Positions 25,405-33,508 of a stretch of 50,825 bases of DNA are shown here, one piece after another (position 1 is the first letter of the stretch; every line of letters begins with the position of its first letter). The notes under the pieces are model-generated. The model had not been told where the DNA came from. It saw only the letters and a program-made list of their open reading frames with translations, and made no database searches. Source of the DNA: an uncultured Pelagibacteraceae bacterium (GTDB lineage Bacteria > Pseudomonadota > Alphaproteobacteria > Pelagibacterales > Pelagibacteraceae); assembly GCA_902557785.1 (NCBI GenBank), contig CACEBP010000006.1, positions 1 to 50,825 on the forward strand, in the 5' to 3' direction. A program made the position numbers and the translations under genes.

Positions 25405-26680
25405 ATATTTAAAAAAATCACCAAAAACATCTTCAACAGATGATACTAAAACTGCTCAAATCGTTCAGGGTTTATTAAATGATTTAGAAAAATCAAAAGA
25501 AAAAGGATGTATAGACCTTACAAAGAAATTTGATAAATACGATGGTGAAATTATTGTTTCTAAAGAAAAAATTGAAGAAATAAAAAAAACATTAGATCAA
25601 AAAACAAAAGATGATGTTCAGTTTGCTTATGATCGTGTTAGAAAGTTTGCTGAAGCACAATTAAAAAATTATGGACAAGACTTTGAAGTAGAACTTTCAA
25701 AAGGTTTATATGCTGGACAAAAATTAGTACCAGTTAATACAGCTGGCTGTTATGTTCCAGGTGGAAGATATGCACACATCGCTTCAGCAGTTATGAGCGT
25801 GACTACTGCTAAAGTAGCAGGAGTAAAGAATGTAATTGCATGTAGTCCACCAAAAGCTGGAGTGGGTGCACACCCAACAATAGTTTATACAGCCGATTTG
25901 TGTGGTGCTGATGTCATAATGAACTTGGGAGGAGTACCAGCAATCGCTGCAATGACAAATGGTTTATTTAAAAATGCTCCTGCAGATATAATTGTTGGTC
26001 CAGGAAATCAATTTGTTGCAGAAGCAAAAAGAATTTTATTTGGAAAGATTGGGATTGATTTATTTGCAGGCCCAACAGAGATTGCTGTGATTGCAGATGA
26101 AACTGCTGATCCAGAAATAGTAGCAGTGGATTTAGTAGGGCAAGCCGAACACGGTTATAACTCTCCTGCATGGTTATATACTACTAGCAAAGAACTCGCA
26201 GACAAAGTAATGAAGAGAGTTCCAGAGTTAATAGCGGACCTTCCTGAATTGCCTAGAACAAGTGCAGAAGCTGCCTGGAGAGATTATGGAGAAGTGGTTC
26301 TTTGTGATACAGATGAGGAGATGGCTGCAATAAGCGATGAATACGCACCCGAACATCTTGAAGTTCAAACTAAAAATTTAAAATGGTTTCATGAAAGATT
26401 AAAAAATTACGGTTCATTATTTATTGGAGAAGAAACAACAGTTGCATATGGCGATAAATGTTCTGGCACTAATCATATTTTACCAACAAAGGGTGCTGGA
26501 AGATATACAGGAGGATTATTCGTTGGAAAATTTATTAAAACTTTAAGTTTCCAAAGAATGACAAAAGAGTCTACAGAATTAGTAGGGGCAGCAGCGGCAA
26601 GACTTTCAAGATATGAAGGTATGGAAGCTCATGCAAGAACAGGGGATGTTAGACTCAAAAAATACGGTTACATGAAGTAA
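25394..26680 (+). CDS. hpsN: Sulfopropanediol 3-dehydrogenase HpsN (histidinol dehydrogenase family)
   Basis: This 428-residue protein of the HisD family has GPGNQFVAEAKR, the Gln and His metal ligands in VGQAEHGYNSP, catalytic Glu-His in EYAPEHLEV, an Asp ligand in YGDKCSGTNH and a late His in EAHARTGD. HisD in histidine synthesis uses the same four-electron alcohol-to-acid oxidation. Here the gene is fused in operon with a TRAP transporter and sulfur genes surround it, so it is read as HpsN. HpsN oxidises (R)-2,3-dihydroxypropane-1-sulfonate to (R)-sulfolactate with NAD. SuyAB would finish the route. A true HisD is unlikely in this context. Confidence 0.85.
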   Translation: MAIKYLKKSPKTSSTDDTKTAQIVQGLLNDLEKSKEKGCIDLTKKFDKYDGEIIVSKEKIEEIKKTLDQKTKDDVQFAYDRVRKFAEAQLKNYGQDFEVELSKGLYAGQKLVPVNTAGCYVPGGRYAHIASAVMSVTTAKVAGVKNVIACSPPKAGVGAHPTIVYTADLCGADVIMNLGGVPAIAAMTNGLFKNAPADIIVGPGNQFVAEAKRILFGKIGIDLFAGPTEIAVIADETADPEIVAVDLVGQAEHGYNSPAWLYTTSKELADKVMKRVPELIADLPELPRTSAEAAWRDYGEVVLCDTDEEMAAISDEYAPEHLEVQTKNLKWFHERLKNYGSLFIGEETTVAYGDKCSGTNHILPTKGAGRYTGGLFVGKFIKTLSFQRMTKESTELVGAAAARLSRYEGMEAHARTGDVRLKKYGYMK

Positions 26681-27684
26681 TGCATGCATTAGTCTATACA
26701 GACACTCAAACATTAGTTTACAGAGAAGAAAAAAATCCAACAGAAAAACCAGGTGAAAGTATTTTAAAAATACAAGCATCAGGTATTTGTGGTTCTGACA
26801 TGCACGCTTATCACGGACACGATGAGAGAAGAATTCCGCCTTTAATATTAGGCCATGAAGTTAGTGGAGTTATCCAGAATGGAAAATTTAAAGATAAAAC
26901 AGTTGTTTTAAATCCATTAATCACTTGCGGAAATTGTGAATACTGTAAGCAGGGCAGAGAACATTTGTGTCCAGATAGATCTATTTTAGGAATGAGTAAA
27001 CCAATTAAAAGAGAAGGTGGTTTAGCAGAATATGTTTCAATCCCTGATAAAAATATTTATGAAATACCAAAGGGTTTAGACACTAAAGAAGCTGCAGTAG
27101 CGGAACCAACAGCAGTTTCATTACACGCCGTACTATTAGGCGAGCAAACTCTAAAAAAACCTATATCAGAATGTAGAGTTTTAATTCAGGGTGGTGGAGC
27201 CATAGGTTTATTATGTGGCTTAATTTTAGCTAAAGATAAAGGATGCAAAAATATAGTTTTGTCTGATCCTAACAAAAAAAGATTAGATGAATGTTCAAAA
27301 TACCTTGATGCAAAATATGTTGCTCCAAATGATAAAATAATAAACTCAAATGGTTTTGATATCGTATTTGACTCTGTTGGACTAGAGGTAAGCAGACAAC
27401 AAGCTATTGAAGTAGTTGCACCAGGCGGATCAATTATACATATAGGTTTAACTCAACCCGCTGGTACTTTTAATTTTAGAAAATTAACTTTACAAGAAAT
27501 AACTTTAGTAGGAACTTATTGCTACACAAATAAAGATTTTCAACAGACTATTAATTTATTGCGCAATAAAAAATTAGGCCCATTGAACTGGATTGAATAC
27601 AGAGAACTTAAAAATGGCGCGAATGCATTTAAAGAAATACATGACGGAACTTGCGTCGCACCAAAAATTATTCTAATTCCTTAA
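26680..27684 (+). CDS. Zinc-dependent alcohol dehydrogenase (MDR), possible DHPS dehydrogenase
   Basis: This 334-residue medium-chain dehydrogenase has catalytic-zinc ligands in SGICGSDMH and GHEVSG, and a structural-zinc lobe with four cysteines (ITCGNCEYCKQGREHLC). A GGGAIG NAD turn lies near residue 170. It overlaps the hpsN stop by one base (TAATG) and ends the operon. In Cupriavidus, extra dehydrogenases (HpsO, HpsP) interconvert the two DHPS enantiomers before HpsN. This gene and the SDR pair across the promoter are candidates for that job. Sorbitol or threonine dehydrogenase-like activity is the alternative. Confidence 0.8.
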   Translation: MHALVYTDTQTLVYREEKNPTEKPGESILKIQASGICGSDMHAYHGHDERRIPPLILGHEVSGVIQNGKFKDKTVVLNPLITCGNCEYCKQGREHLCPDRSILGMSKPIKREGGLAEYVSIPDKNIYEIPKGLDTKEAAVAEPTAVSLHAVLLGEQTLKKPISECRVLIQGGGAIGLLCGLILAKDKGCKNIVLSDPNKKRLDECSKYLDAKYVAPNDKIINSNGFDIVFDSVGLEVSRQQAIEVVAPGGSIIHIGLTQPAGTFNFRKLTLQEITLVGTYCYTNKDFQQTINLLRNKKLGPLNWIEYRELKNGANAFKEIHDGTCVAPKIILIP

Positions 27685-28559
27685 GCACTAAACCATTCAC
27701 TGTATTTATTTTTATTATCAATTAGAAATTTTGGTAATAATTTTTCATCAATTAATTTTAGTTTGTAGTCACTTTTCCATTTATTTATTGAAGATTTATC
27801 TGCAAAATGATCATAAAACATTTCTTTATTAATTATCTTCTTTCTTATTTCATCTACCGTAATACCGCTTAATCTAAATTCATCATGATGACCAAAGTTC
27901 ATAAACTTTTCATACATTTGTTCTGGTGTTTTTAAATTTGTAAAATGCCATCCACCATCATTAATAATGTTCAAATCGATGTATTTTGTCTCCGAAAACA
28001 AGGTATCTAAACGCCAGAAAGGATACTTTTTGAGTTTAATATTTCTTAACCATGATAATGATTTTAATTTTTCTTTTGTACAACCTTTTGTGCCAGGCCA
28101 AATCATTCTATCGTAGAGTAAATTAAATTTATAATAAAAAAATAACTGATTGAATAATACTATTGAATTTTTATTTTTTAAAAATTTTTCTGAATTTAAA
28201 TTAGGAATTTCATCGTTATCACTTAACATTATAAAATCATTATTAGAAAAATTATTTAATTTTTTGAGACTTTCGTCATAAGATAAAGCTATCCGCTTTA
28301 AGCTATTTGATCTTTGTAATGTAGGATTGTTATTTTCTTCTACAATTCCATTTGGCTCTTTATCGATTACGATATAAGTTATTTTATCTTTAAATTTTGG
28401 ATAATTATTTATGTCGAAATTTAATTTTTTCTTTTTTCCACTATGTGAAAAAGTAGATTCAGTGACAATAAACTTATCAACTTTATCTTTAAGAACGTTT
28501 AATCTTACTTCGTACATCATGTGTTCGTTGTAAAAAGACGTACAATCAATGATTTTCAT
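27681..28559 (-). CDS. GT17-family glycosyltransferase (N-acetylglucosaminyltransferase-like)
   Basis: This 292-residue protein has the family start IIDCTSFYNEHMMYEVRL, followed by ESTFSHSG and an LSDNDEIPN acidic site near residue 112 that would hold the metal and sugar nucleotide. Close to the C terminus the GGWHFTNL block is typical of GT17 (MGAT3-like). It would add a sugar to a surface glycan. It is convergent with the zinc dehydrogenase (4-base overlap), so it is not part of the sulfonate operon. Confidence 0.85.
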   Translation of the reverse strand: MKIIDCTSFYNEHMMYEVRLNVLKDKVDKFIVTESTFSHSGKKKKLNFDINNYPKFKDKITYIVIDKEPNGIVEENNNPTLQRSNSLKRIALSYDESLKKLNNFSNNDFIMLSDNDEIPNLNSEKFLKNKNSIVLFNQLFFYYKFNLLYDRMIWPGTKGCTKEKLKSLSWLRNIKLKKYPFWRLDTLFSETKYIDLNIINDGGWHFTNLKTPEQMYEKFMNFGHHDEFRLSGITVDEIRKKIINKEMFYDHFADKSSINKWKSDYKLKLIDEKLLPKFLIDNKNKYSEWFSA

Positions 28560-28654
28560 TAATTTTTAACCTCAAGGTTGTAGACATTATGCATACCTGT
28601 AATCTAATTTTAACACAATTAAAGTAATCTATATTTTGAGAAATTAAAACTATT

Positions 28655-29038
28655 ATGAGAAAGCATTTTTTAATTTTAACAGTTTTTTTATACGTGAGCT
28701 CAGCGATAGCTGCAGGACATATAACAAAAGCTCAAAAAGAAAAAACAATAGAGTGTTTAGGTCACTACAGTGCGACTGCTGTTTTACCAGCTGAGACTAT
28801 TGAAGTTAAAAACATGGAATTAGCTTTAGCTTCAGTAAAGGTAATTAGAGAATACCTCACATCTGAAGGTGTTAAGGATGATGAGATGAACAAAGGGATG
28901 AATGTGTATGTGGACAAAGTTTATGGAAAGCCTTTTGATAAAGCTAAAAATGGTGAGTGTAATAAATTTATTTATAAGCAAATTAAAGGTTCAGAGGAAA
29001 AAATCGAAAAATTATCCAGAACGATTTACGCAGGCTAA
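28655..29038 (+). CDS. Secreted two-cysteine protein, function unknown
   Basis: This 127-residue protein begins with a signal peptide (MRKHFLILTVFLYVSSAIAAG, predicted cut near residue 20). The mature part is helical and has only two cysteines (about residues 34 and 102), which could form a disulfide in the periplasm. It heads an operon whose next gene starts 2 bases after its stop. I do not recognise the family. Another small secreted two-cysteine protein of similar character lies at 35410-35844. Confidence 0.65.
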   Translation: MRKHFLILTVFLYVSSAIAAGHITKAQKEKTIECLGHYSATAVLPAETIEVKNMELALASVKVIREYLTSEGVKDDEMNKGMNVYVDKVYGKPFDKAKNGECNKFIYKQIKGSEEKIEKLSRTIYAG

Positions 29039-29040
29039 AT

Positions 29041-29328
29041 ATGAGTGGATACGTTATAGCTAATATAGATGTTAAAAATCCCGAAGCTTATAAAGAATAT
29101 GTTGGCAAGGTATTACCTACGGTTCAAAAATTTGGAGGAGAATATCTTGTACGTGCTGGGGAGTACAAAGTCATTGATGGTGAGTGGAAATATCCTAGAA
29201 CAGTAGTAATTAAATTTCCAACTTATGAAAAAGCTTTAGAGTGGTATGACTCTGAGGAATATAAGCCAGTAAAACCCATTCGATTAGCAAACTCAGTAGC
29301 TAATGGAATTATAATAAAAGGAATTTAA
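29041..29328 (+). CDS. DUF1330 family small protein
   Basis: This 95-residue protein has the wording of DUF1330: SGYVIANIDVKNPEAYKEY at the start, FGGEYLVRAGE in the middle and WYDSEEYKPVKPIR near the end. The fold is a ferredoxin-like dimeric alpha/beta barrel, which in relatives binds small organic ligands or catalyses simple oxygenase or lyase reactions. It is the first of five small proteins of this type in the operon. The function is unknown. Confidence 0.8.
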   Translation: MSGYVIANIDVKNPEAYKEYVGKVLPTVQKFGGEYLVRAGEYKVIDGEWKYPRTVVIKFPTYEKALEWYDSEEYKPVKPIRLANSVANGIIIKGI

Positions 29329-29342
29329 ATAAAAGGAAAAAA

Positions 29343-29633
29343 ATGGAAAAAGAAATGTTAGTACATCTTAAATTTAAAGAGGGCAAATTAGAAGCTTTTA
29401 CTAACTGGATGCAATCAGATGAAGGTATGGGCGTTAGAAAGAGTGTTGCCTACCCAGAAAAAACCGTCGGGGCTATGATTCCTGATAAAAGCGGAATGTT
29501 ATTTAAAGTTAATGTTCATAACGAAGCTGGGATGAAAGAGTTTGTAACTGGGAACAACCCTACAGCTAAAGCGATTTATTCCGAGTGTGTAGATAGTGCT
29601 CAGTTATATGAGCTATCAAAAATAAATCTATAA
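29343..29633 (+). CDS. Small protein, probable dimeric alpha/beta-barrel fold
   Basis: This 96-residue protein begins MEKEMLVHLKFKEGKLEAF and alternates strand-helix-strand-strand-helix-strand, as in ABM/stress-responsive barrel proteins. There is no signal peptide and a single cysteine near the C terminus. An A-rich leader with AAAAGGAAA acts as the ribosome site. The family is not recognised with certainty. The like-sized neighbours suggest paralogous origin or a multi-subunit assembly. Confidence 0.65.
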   Translation: MEKEMLVHLKFKEGKLEAFTNWMQSDEGMGVRKSVAYPEKTVGAMIPDKSGMLFKVNVHNEAGMKEFVTGNNPTAKAIYSECVDSAQLYELSKINL

Positions 29634-29643
29634 AGGAGGAAAA

Positions 29644-29931
29644 ATGAAAAACTATATGGTAACGCATACTTTTAAGTCTGCTGAAATGAAAAAAAAATTT
29701 ACTGATACAGTGGCTTCTATGAAGATGGAAGATATTGTTAAGAGCATGAAAAGTGACAATGCTGCTTGTCAAATGACTTGGAATACACCAGGAGACACGA
29801 TGGAAATGTATTGTTGGTGGAAAGGAAAAGATGAGCAGGCAATTATTAATCAACTAGGTCAAATGAATGATTTTTTCACTCCTCATAAGTTTGTTGAGTG
29901 CACCGATCAAGTCATGGACTATAACGCATAG
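29644..29931 (+). CDS. Small protein, probable dimeric alpha/beta-barrel fold
   Basis: This 95-residue protein beginning MKNYMVTHTFKSAEMKKKF is preceded by a strong Shine-Dalgarno (AAGGAGGAAAA). It has two cysteines near the middle (AACQMTW, MYCWWKG) and a DQVMDYNA tail. Strand and helix order suggests the same ferredoxin-like barrel fold as its neighbours. There is no signal peptide. The function is unknown. Confidence 0.65.
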   Translation: MKNYMVTHTFKSAEMKKKFTDTVASMKMEDIVKSMKSDNAACQMTWNTPGDTMEMYCWWKGKDEQAIINQLGQMNDFFTPHKFVECTDQVMDYNA

Positions 29932-29938
29932 GATATTT

Positions 29939-30355
29939 ATGATCGATAAATTTGGAAACGCATTTTATTTAATAATTTACTTAGCACATTTTATTATAGT
30001 TGGTAGTTACGCTTACCAATTAGTCTTTGATACTAAAAAATTTCTAAAGGGTAGAGGAGTTGATAAAACTGCTACCTTGATTACGAGATTTGCAGGCTCA
30101 TTCATGATCGCTACTGTTTTAATGGCAATATATATAGCTTTTATCAGATCAGGCGGCGTAGAGGCTACTTGGGCTTTCTTTAACTTAGTTTTTATAATGA
30201 ATGTTTCGATATTAGTTGTAAATTTTTATACATTAAAGATTGATAAAACAGGTTTAACTAAAAAAACTAGAAACGATGGAATATATGCTCCACTCGCTCT
30301 TGTTATTATCAGTGCTATTCTTTGTTACGGTTTAGCTGATAAAATTTACGTTTAA
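29939..30355 (+). CDS. Four-span membrane protein in the alpha/beta-barrel operon
   Basis: The ATG at 29939, 8 bases after the previous stop, gives a 138-residue protein with spans near 8-26, 47-67, 77-97 and 116-136 and short basic loops (FDTKKFLKGRG, KIDKTGLTKKTRN). No motif is recognised. It is embedded between five small soluble proteins, so it may anchor them or move or react with their ligand at the membrane, for example as a quinone- or haem-linked partner. That is inference. Confidence 0.65.
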   Translation: MIDKFGNAFYLIIYLAHFIIVGSYAYQLVFDTKKFLKGRGVDKTATLITRFAGSFMIATVLMAIYIAFIRSGGVEATWAFFNLVFIMNVSILVVNFYTLKIDKTGLTKKTRNDGIYAPLALVIISAILCYGLADKIYV

Positions 30356-30362
30356 GGAGAAA

Positions 30363-30656
30363 ATGGCAAAGTTTATTAATATTGTTAGATGCAAAGTAAA
30401 ATCATCTAGTAGAGAAGAATATTTAAAAAAAATTGATGAGCGGCCAAAGTTCGATGGGCAGATTTCAGCAAAATACGTTGAAACTAAACCTAACGAATTT
30501 TTTATGATTGGTGAATGGAATTCTGAAGATGATATTGCTAAAGCAAGACCAAAAATGATTGAATTTTTGGATACGCTTCGGCACACTTTAGAAGAACTGT
30601 CATCAGATTTAGGAGTAACTGATCCTCATTCTGGTACAGTTGTAATCGAGAAATAG
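30363..30656 (+). CDS. Small protein, antibiotic-biosynthesis-monooxygenase-like fold
   Basis: This 97-residue protein beginning MAKFINIVRCKVKSSSREEYLKKI has strand-helix-strand pattern and the EWNSEDDIAKARPKMIEFLDTLR helix typical of ABM-type dimeric barrels. The GVTDPHSG tail is like that of many cofactor-free monooxygenase relatives. It starts 7 bases after the membrane-protein gene with a GGAG site. The reaction is unknown. Confidence 0.7.
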   Translation: MAKFINIVRCKVKSSSREEYLKKIDERPKFDGQISAKYVETKPNEFFMIGEWNSEDDIAKARPKMIEFLDTLRHTLEELSSDLGVTDPHSGTVVIEK

Positions 30657-30669
30657 GAAAGGGGTAACA

Positions 30670-30993
30670 ATGGCAAAATTTTATACACTTGGATGTTACA
30701 CAGCTAAAGGTCTTGGAGGATTTGTAAGTAATCCGTCTACAGACAGGAAAGCTGCTACATCTGCACTTGCTGCTTCTGTAGGAGCTAAAGTAACTCAATA
30801 TTCTGGCCTAAGAGGTAAATATGATTTTATGGCGGTGATTGAAGGAACTTTCGAACAAGCTGCTGCAGCTGCAATGGTTGCTGTTTCTAGTGGTGCTGTT
30901 TCAGATTTTACAATTTTAGAAGATGTAAATCTTAATGAGATAGCTAAGACTGCTCAGAAAATGGCTTCATCATACAAAGAGCCAGGGAAGTAA
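30670..30993 (+). CDS. GYD domain protein
   Basis: This 107-residue protein carries the GYD family hallmark in a shifted form: LRGKYDFMAVIEG in the middle, preceded by an AALAASVGAKVTQYSG helix-turn. GYD proteins are small ferredoxin-fold proteins of unknown function. It ends the seven-gene plus-strand operon beginning at 28655. A strong Shine-Dalgarno (GGAAAGGGG) precedes the ATG. The neighbour on the other side, a GNAT gene, is convergent and 13 bases away. Confidence 0.75.
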   Translation: MAKFYTLGCYTAKGLGGFVSNPSTDRKAATSALAASVGAKVTQYSGLRGKYDFMAVIEGTFEQAAAAAMVAVSSGAVSDFTILEDVNLNEIAKTAQKMASSYKEPGK

Positions 30994-31006
30994 AATATTA
31001 AAATTT

Positions 31007-32023
31007 CTACTCACCTTGATATTGGATACTTTCTAAATCACTGTCAGAACCTTGTGAATTAGAAAAACCTTTATCAAGGTGAGAAAATGTTTTGGTATCT
31101 TGAGACCAGTATGCAAAATTAATCTTCTTTCTGAACAAAAACTTGTCAATTAAGTTTTCTTTAAATATTGATTTTTGTTCAGAGTTAAGCGTCCAAATGA
31201 ATTCGATGTTATTATTTTGGCACCAACTATAAACTAAATCATATATTTTATTATTTTGATCTTGAGAATAAGAATATAAAATATTAAGTCTTTTTTCATT
31301 ATTAATTTTAAAAATATGACCCACAATTAAATCATTATTAAATTCAAATTTAAATATTTCTAAAGCATAAGGACAATCAATAAATCTCCATTTAAACCAG
31401 TCTTCATCTCTCACGATTGAAAATATATTTTTATTAGTTAAGTTCCACTCCTCAAGTTTACAAAGTTTTGTTAAATCTTTTATATTTATATTGGATGGTT
31501 GAACTTTATCTATTTCTTTATCATCAATCTTTTTTCCCCTACTAAATAGATTTAATTTATAATCTAGATTAATCTTTTTTAATACAGGAATTAATTTTAA
31601 AAAATTAATTGGAATTATTTTTCTGTAAATTGATTTATTATTCTTCCAATTAAATTTTTTAAAAATTTTAAGAGACTCTTCGTTACAATAAGTAATTTGT
31701 ATAGGGCAGATTTTCATCCACTCTTTTGTTAAAAAAGAACCCAATCCTTTGTTTCTATAACTTTCAAGAATATGAAAATCAGTAAACCATATGCCTTGAT
31801 GCATCGATGTTTCAAAACGTAGTTTTTCTGGGATCAACCCTGCCATCCCAATTATTTTTGAGTCATGCTCTAACACTAAGGGCTCAAAGTCTGACTGGCC
31901 AATCTTGTAACTCCATTTCCAGTGATTTATTAGAGTTTTATATCTTAAAGGAAAAGCTAATTTATAAAAATGATTTAGTAGATCATTATTTACTTCAGAT
32001 ATTTTTTTGATTTTATAGTCCAT
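31007..32023 (-). CDS. GNAT-type acyltransferase, surface-glycan context
   Basis: This 338-residue protein has an N-terminal acetyltransferase module. IIGMAGLIPEKL lies on a strand, and RNKGLGSFLTKEWM matches the GNAT motif A (R-x-x-G-x-G) that binds acyl-CoA near residue 93. The remaining 200 residues are helical and of unknown type, giving a longer chain than simple GNAT enzymes. Such two-domain proteins are common in polysaccharide gene sets, where they acetylate or link amino sugars. It is divergent from the deacetylase-like gene 19 bases away. Confidence 0.7.
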   Translation of the reverse strand: MDYKIKKISEVNNDLLNHFYKLAFPLRYKTLINHWKWSYKIGQSDFEPLVLEHDSKIIGMAGLIPEKLRFETSMHQGIWFTDFHILESYRNKGLGSFLTKEWMKICPIQITYCNEESLKIFKKFNWKNNKSIYRKIIPINFLKLIPVLKKINLDYKLNLFSRGKKIDDKEIDKVQPSNINIKDLTKLCKLEEWNLTNKNIFSIVRDEDWFKWRFIDCPYALEIFKFEFNNDLIVGHIFKINNEKRLNILYSYSQDQNNKIYDLVYSWCQNNNIEFIWTLNSEQKSIFKENLIDKFLFRKKINFAYWSQDTKTFSHLDKGFSNSQGSDSDLESIQYQGE

Positions 32024-32042
32024 AAAATATATTATGTATTAA

Positions 32043-32804
32043 ATGTTAAACTCTTTAAAAAAATACATATCAGAAAATACAGGTATTCTCATTCGATTAG
32101 ATGATATAGCAGAAAATATGAATTGGACTTTAATGGAAAAATGCGAGCTATTATTTGATAAATATAACATTAAACCTTTATTAGGAGTAATAAGTAATAA
32201 TAAAGACCCTAGTCTATTACAATATAAAAAGAATAATAATTTTTGGGAGCAAGTGAGAAATTGGAAAAGAAAAAATTGGGAAATATCAATGCACGGATAT
32301 ACTCATGTCTATGATCAAGAAACAAACATGAAAGATTTTTTTAATTATGGTGGAAGGTCAGAGTTTTATGGACATAGTTATGAAGAACAGTTTTCAAGGA
32401 TTAAAAAAAGTTTATTAAAGTTTAAAGAGGAAAATGTGGAAATCAGAAGTTTTTTTGCACCTAATCATACTTATGATGAAAATACTTTCTCTGCATTAAA
32501 AGCGAATAATATTATAAATGTTATTGACGGATACGGTTTAATGCCATTTAAAAAAAAAAATATAAATTTTTTTCCTCAATTGTTTTATAAAGAAATACTC
32601 TTGCCTTTTGGAATTCAATCTACTCAAATTCATTTAAATTATTGGAGTGAAAAAGATTTTTTAAAATTTGAAAATTTTGTCATTAAAAATAGCTCAAAGA
32701 TTATTTCTTTTGATCAAGCTGTAAAAAAAGTAAATAATAAATTCTTTTATAAATCAATAAATTGGACTATTGAAAAAGTTCTTAAATTAAAAAGATCATT
32801 TTAA
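32043..32804 (+). CDS. Polysaccharide deacetylase-like protein
   Basis: This 253-residue protein shows a NodB-like layout: IRLDDIAENMNW as the first motif (acidic pair near residue 20), EISMHGYTHVYD carrying the metal His residues near residue 80, and RSFFAPNHTYDENT near residue 140. Enzymes of this fold remove acetyl groups from amino sugars. The wording is also close to DUF2334-type proteins, so the exact branch is open. It overlaps the methyltransferase gene tail by 4 bases in the convergent direction. Confidence 0.72.
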   Translation: MLNSLKKYISENTGILIRLDDIAENMNWTLMEKCELLFDKYNIKPLLGVISNNKDPSLLQYKKNNNFWEQVRNWKRKNWEISMHGYTHVYDQETNMKDFFNYGGRSEFYGHSYEEQFSRIKKSLLKFKEENVEIRSFFAPNHTYDENTFSALKANNIINVIDGYGLMPFKKKNINFFPQLFYKEILLPFGIQSTQIHLNYWSEKDFLKFENFVIKNSSKIISFDQAVKKVNNKFFYKSINWTIEKVLKLKRSF

Positions 32805-33508
32805 TTTTTATAAATAATACCTTCTAGCACATCGTTGAATTGAATTTTTCTTTTATATTTAGATTTTATTTCACTGATACCAAATTCAACTTCTTTATTA
32901 CTCATATTTAATAAGCATGAAATGTATCTCTCTCTAATCATTCTTACGTATTTTTGTTTAGAGATATTTACTTTAAAGTTAAAGTTTGTGTAGCTAATTT
33001 CTTTTAAGTTTTTTTTGATTATCTTAAATAAAACTTCATCTCTTTTTAAACTTTTTTCTAAATTTTTTCTCATTTTTTTAAAACAAGGTATCTTATTATT
33101 TTTTTTTTTAAGCGAAAAAATTAATATTTTGCCTTTGGGATTTAAACTTTTTTTAGAAAGGTTGAGAAGGTGGTTTAACTTTGTTTTTGTAAAAAAATGA
33201 ATAGTTTGTTTGATTAAGATAAGATCATATTTTTTTTGTTTCTTTAGGTATTTTAAAGCCTCAATTTTCTTAAATACGATATTCTTTTTAACATCCTTAT
33301 TTGCAACAACATCTATTCCTATGGGCTTACTCTTAAATTTGTATTTCTTTTGAAGGGCACTGATAATATTTGCTCTTCCACATCCAATATCTAATATCTT
33401 TGAGTTTTTATTTAGTTTAATTTTTGTTTTAAGAAATTTATTAAAATGAAAGATATACGACTTAGATGACAACCAGGTTTTATTATCCCAGTTTTTAAGT
33501 TTTTTCAT
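32801..33508 (-). CDS. Class I SAM-dependent methyltransferase
   Basis: This 235-residue protein has ILDIGCGRANIISAL (motif I for SAM) near residue 40, IGIDVVANKDV (motif II acidic) and LILIKQTIHFF after it. The chain is very rich in lysine. The substrate is unknown. Its first base overlaps the Pta stop. It is the last gene of a co-directional run with Pta and Ldh2 but may be unrelated to them. Confidence 0.8.
   Translation of the reverse strand: MKKLKNWDNKTWLSSKSYIFHFNKFLKTKIKLNKNSKILDIGCGRANIISALQKKYKFKSKPIGIDVVANKDVKKNIVFKKIEALKYLKKQKKYDLILIKQTIHFFTKTKLNHLLNLSKKSLNPKGKILIFSLKKKNNKIPCFKKMRKNLEKSLKRDEVLFKIIKKNLKEISYTNFNFKVNISKQKYVRMIRERYISCLLNMSNKEVEFGISEIKSKYKRKIQFNDVLEGIIYKN

Noticed and set aside
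25968-26171. Gln/Leu-rich minus-strand frame inside hpsN, and a similar frame inside the aminotransferase gene (42042-42239)
   Set aside because: These are antisense shadows of strongly coding genes with unusual composition and no ribosome site.
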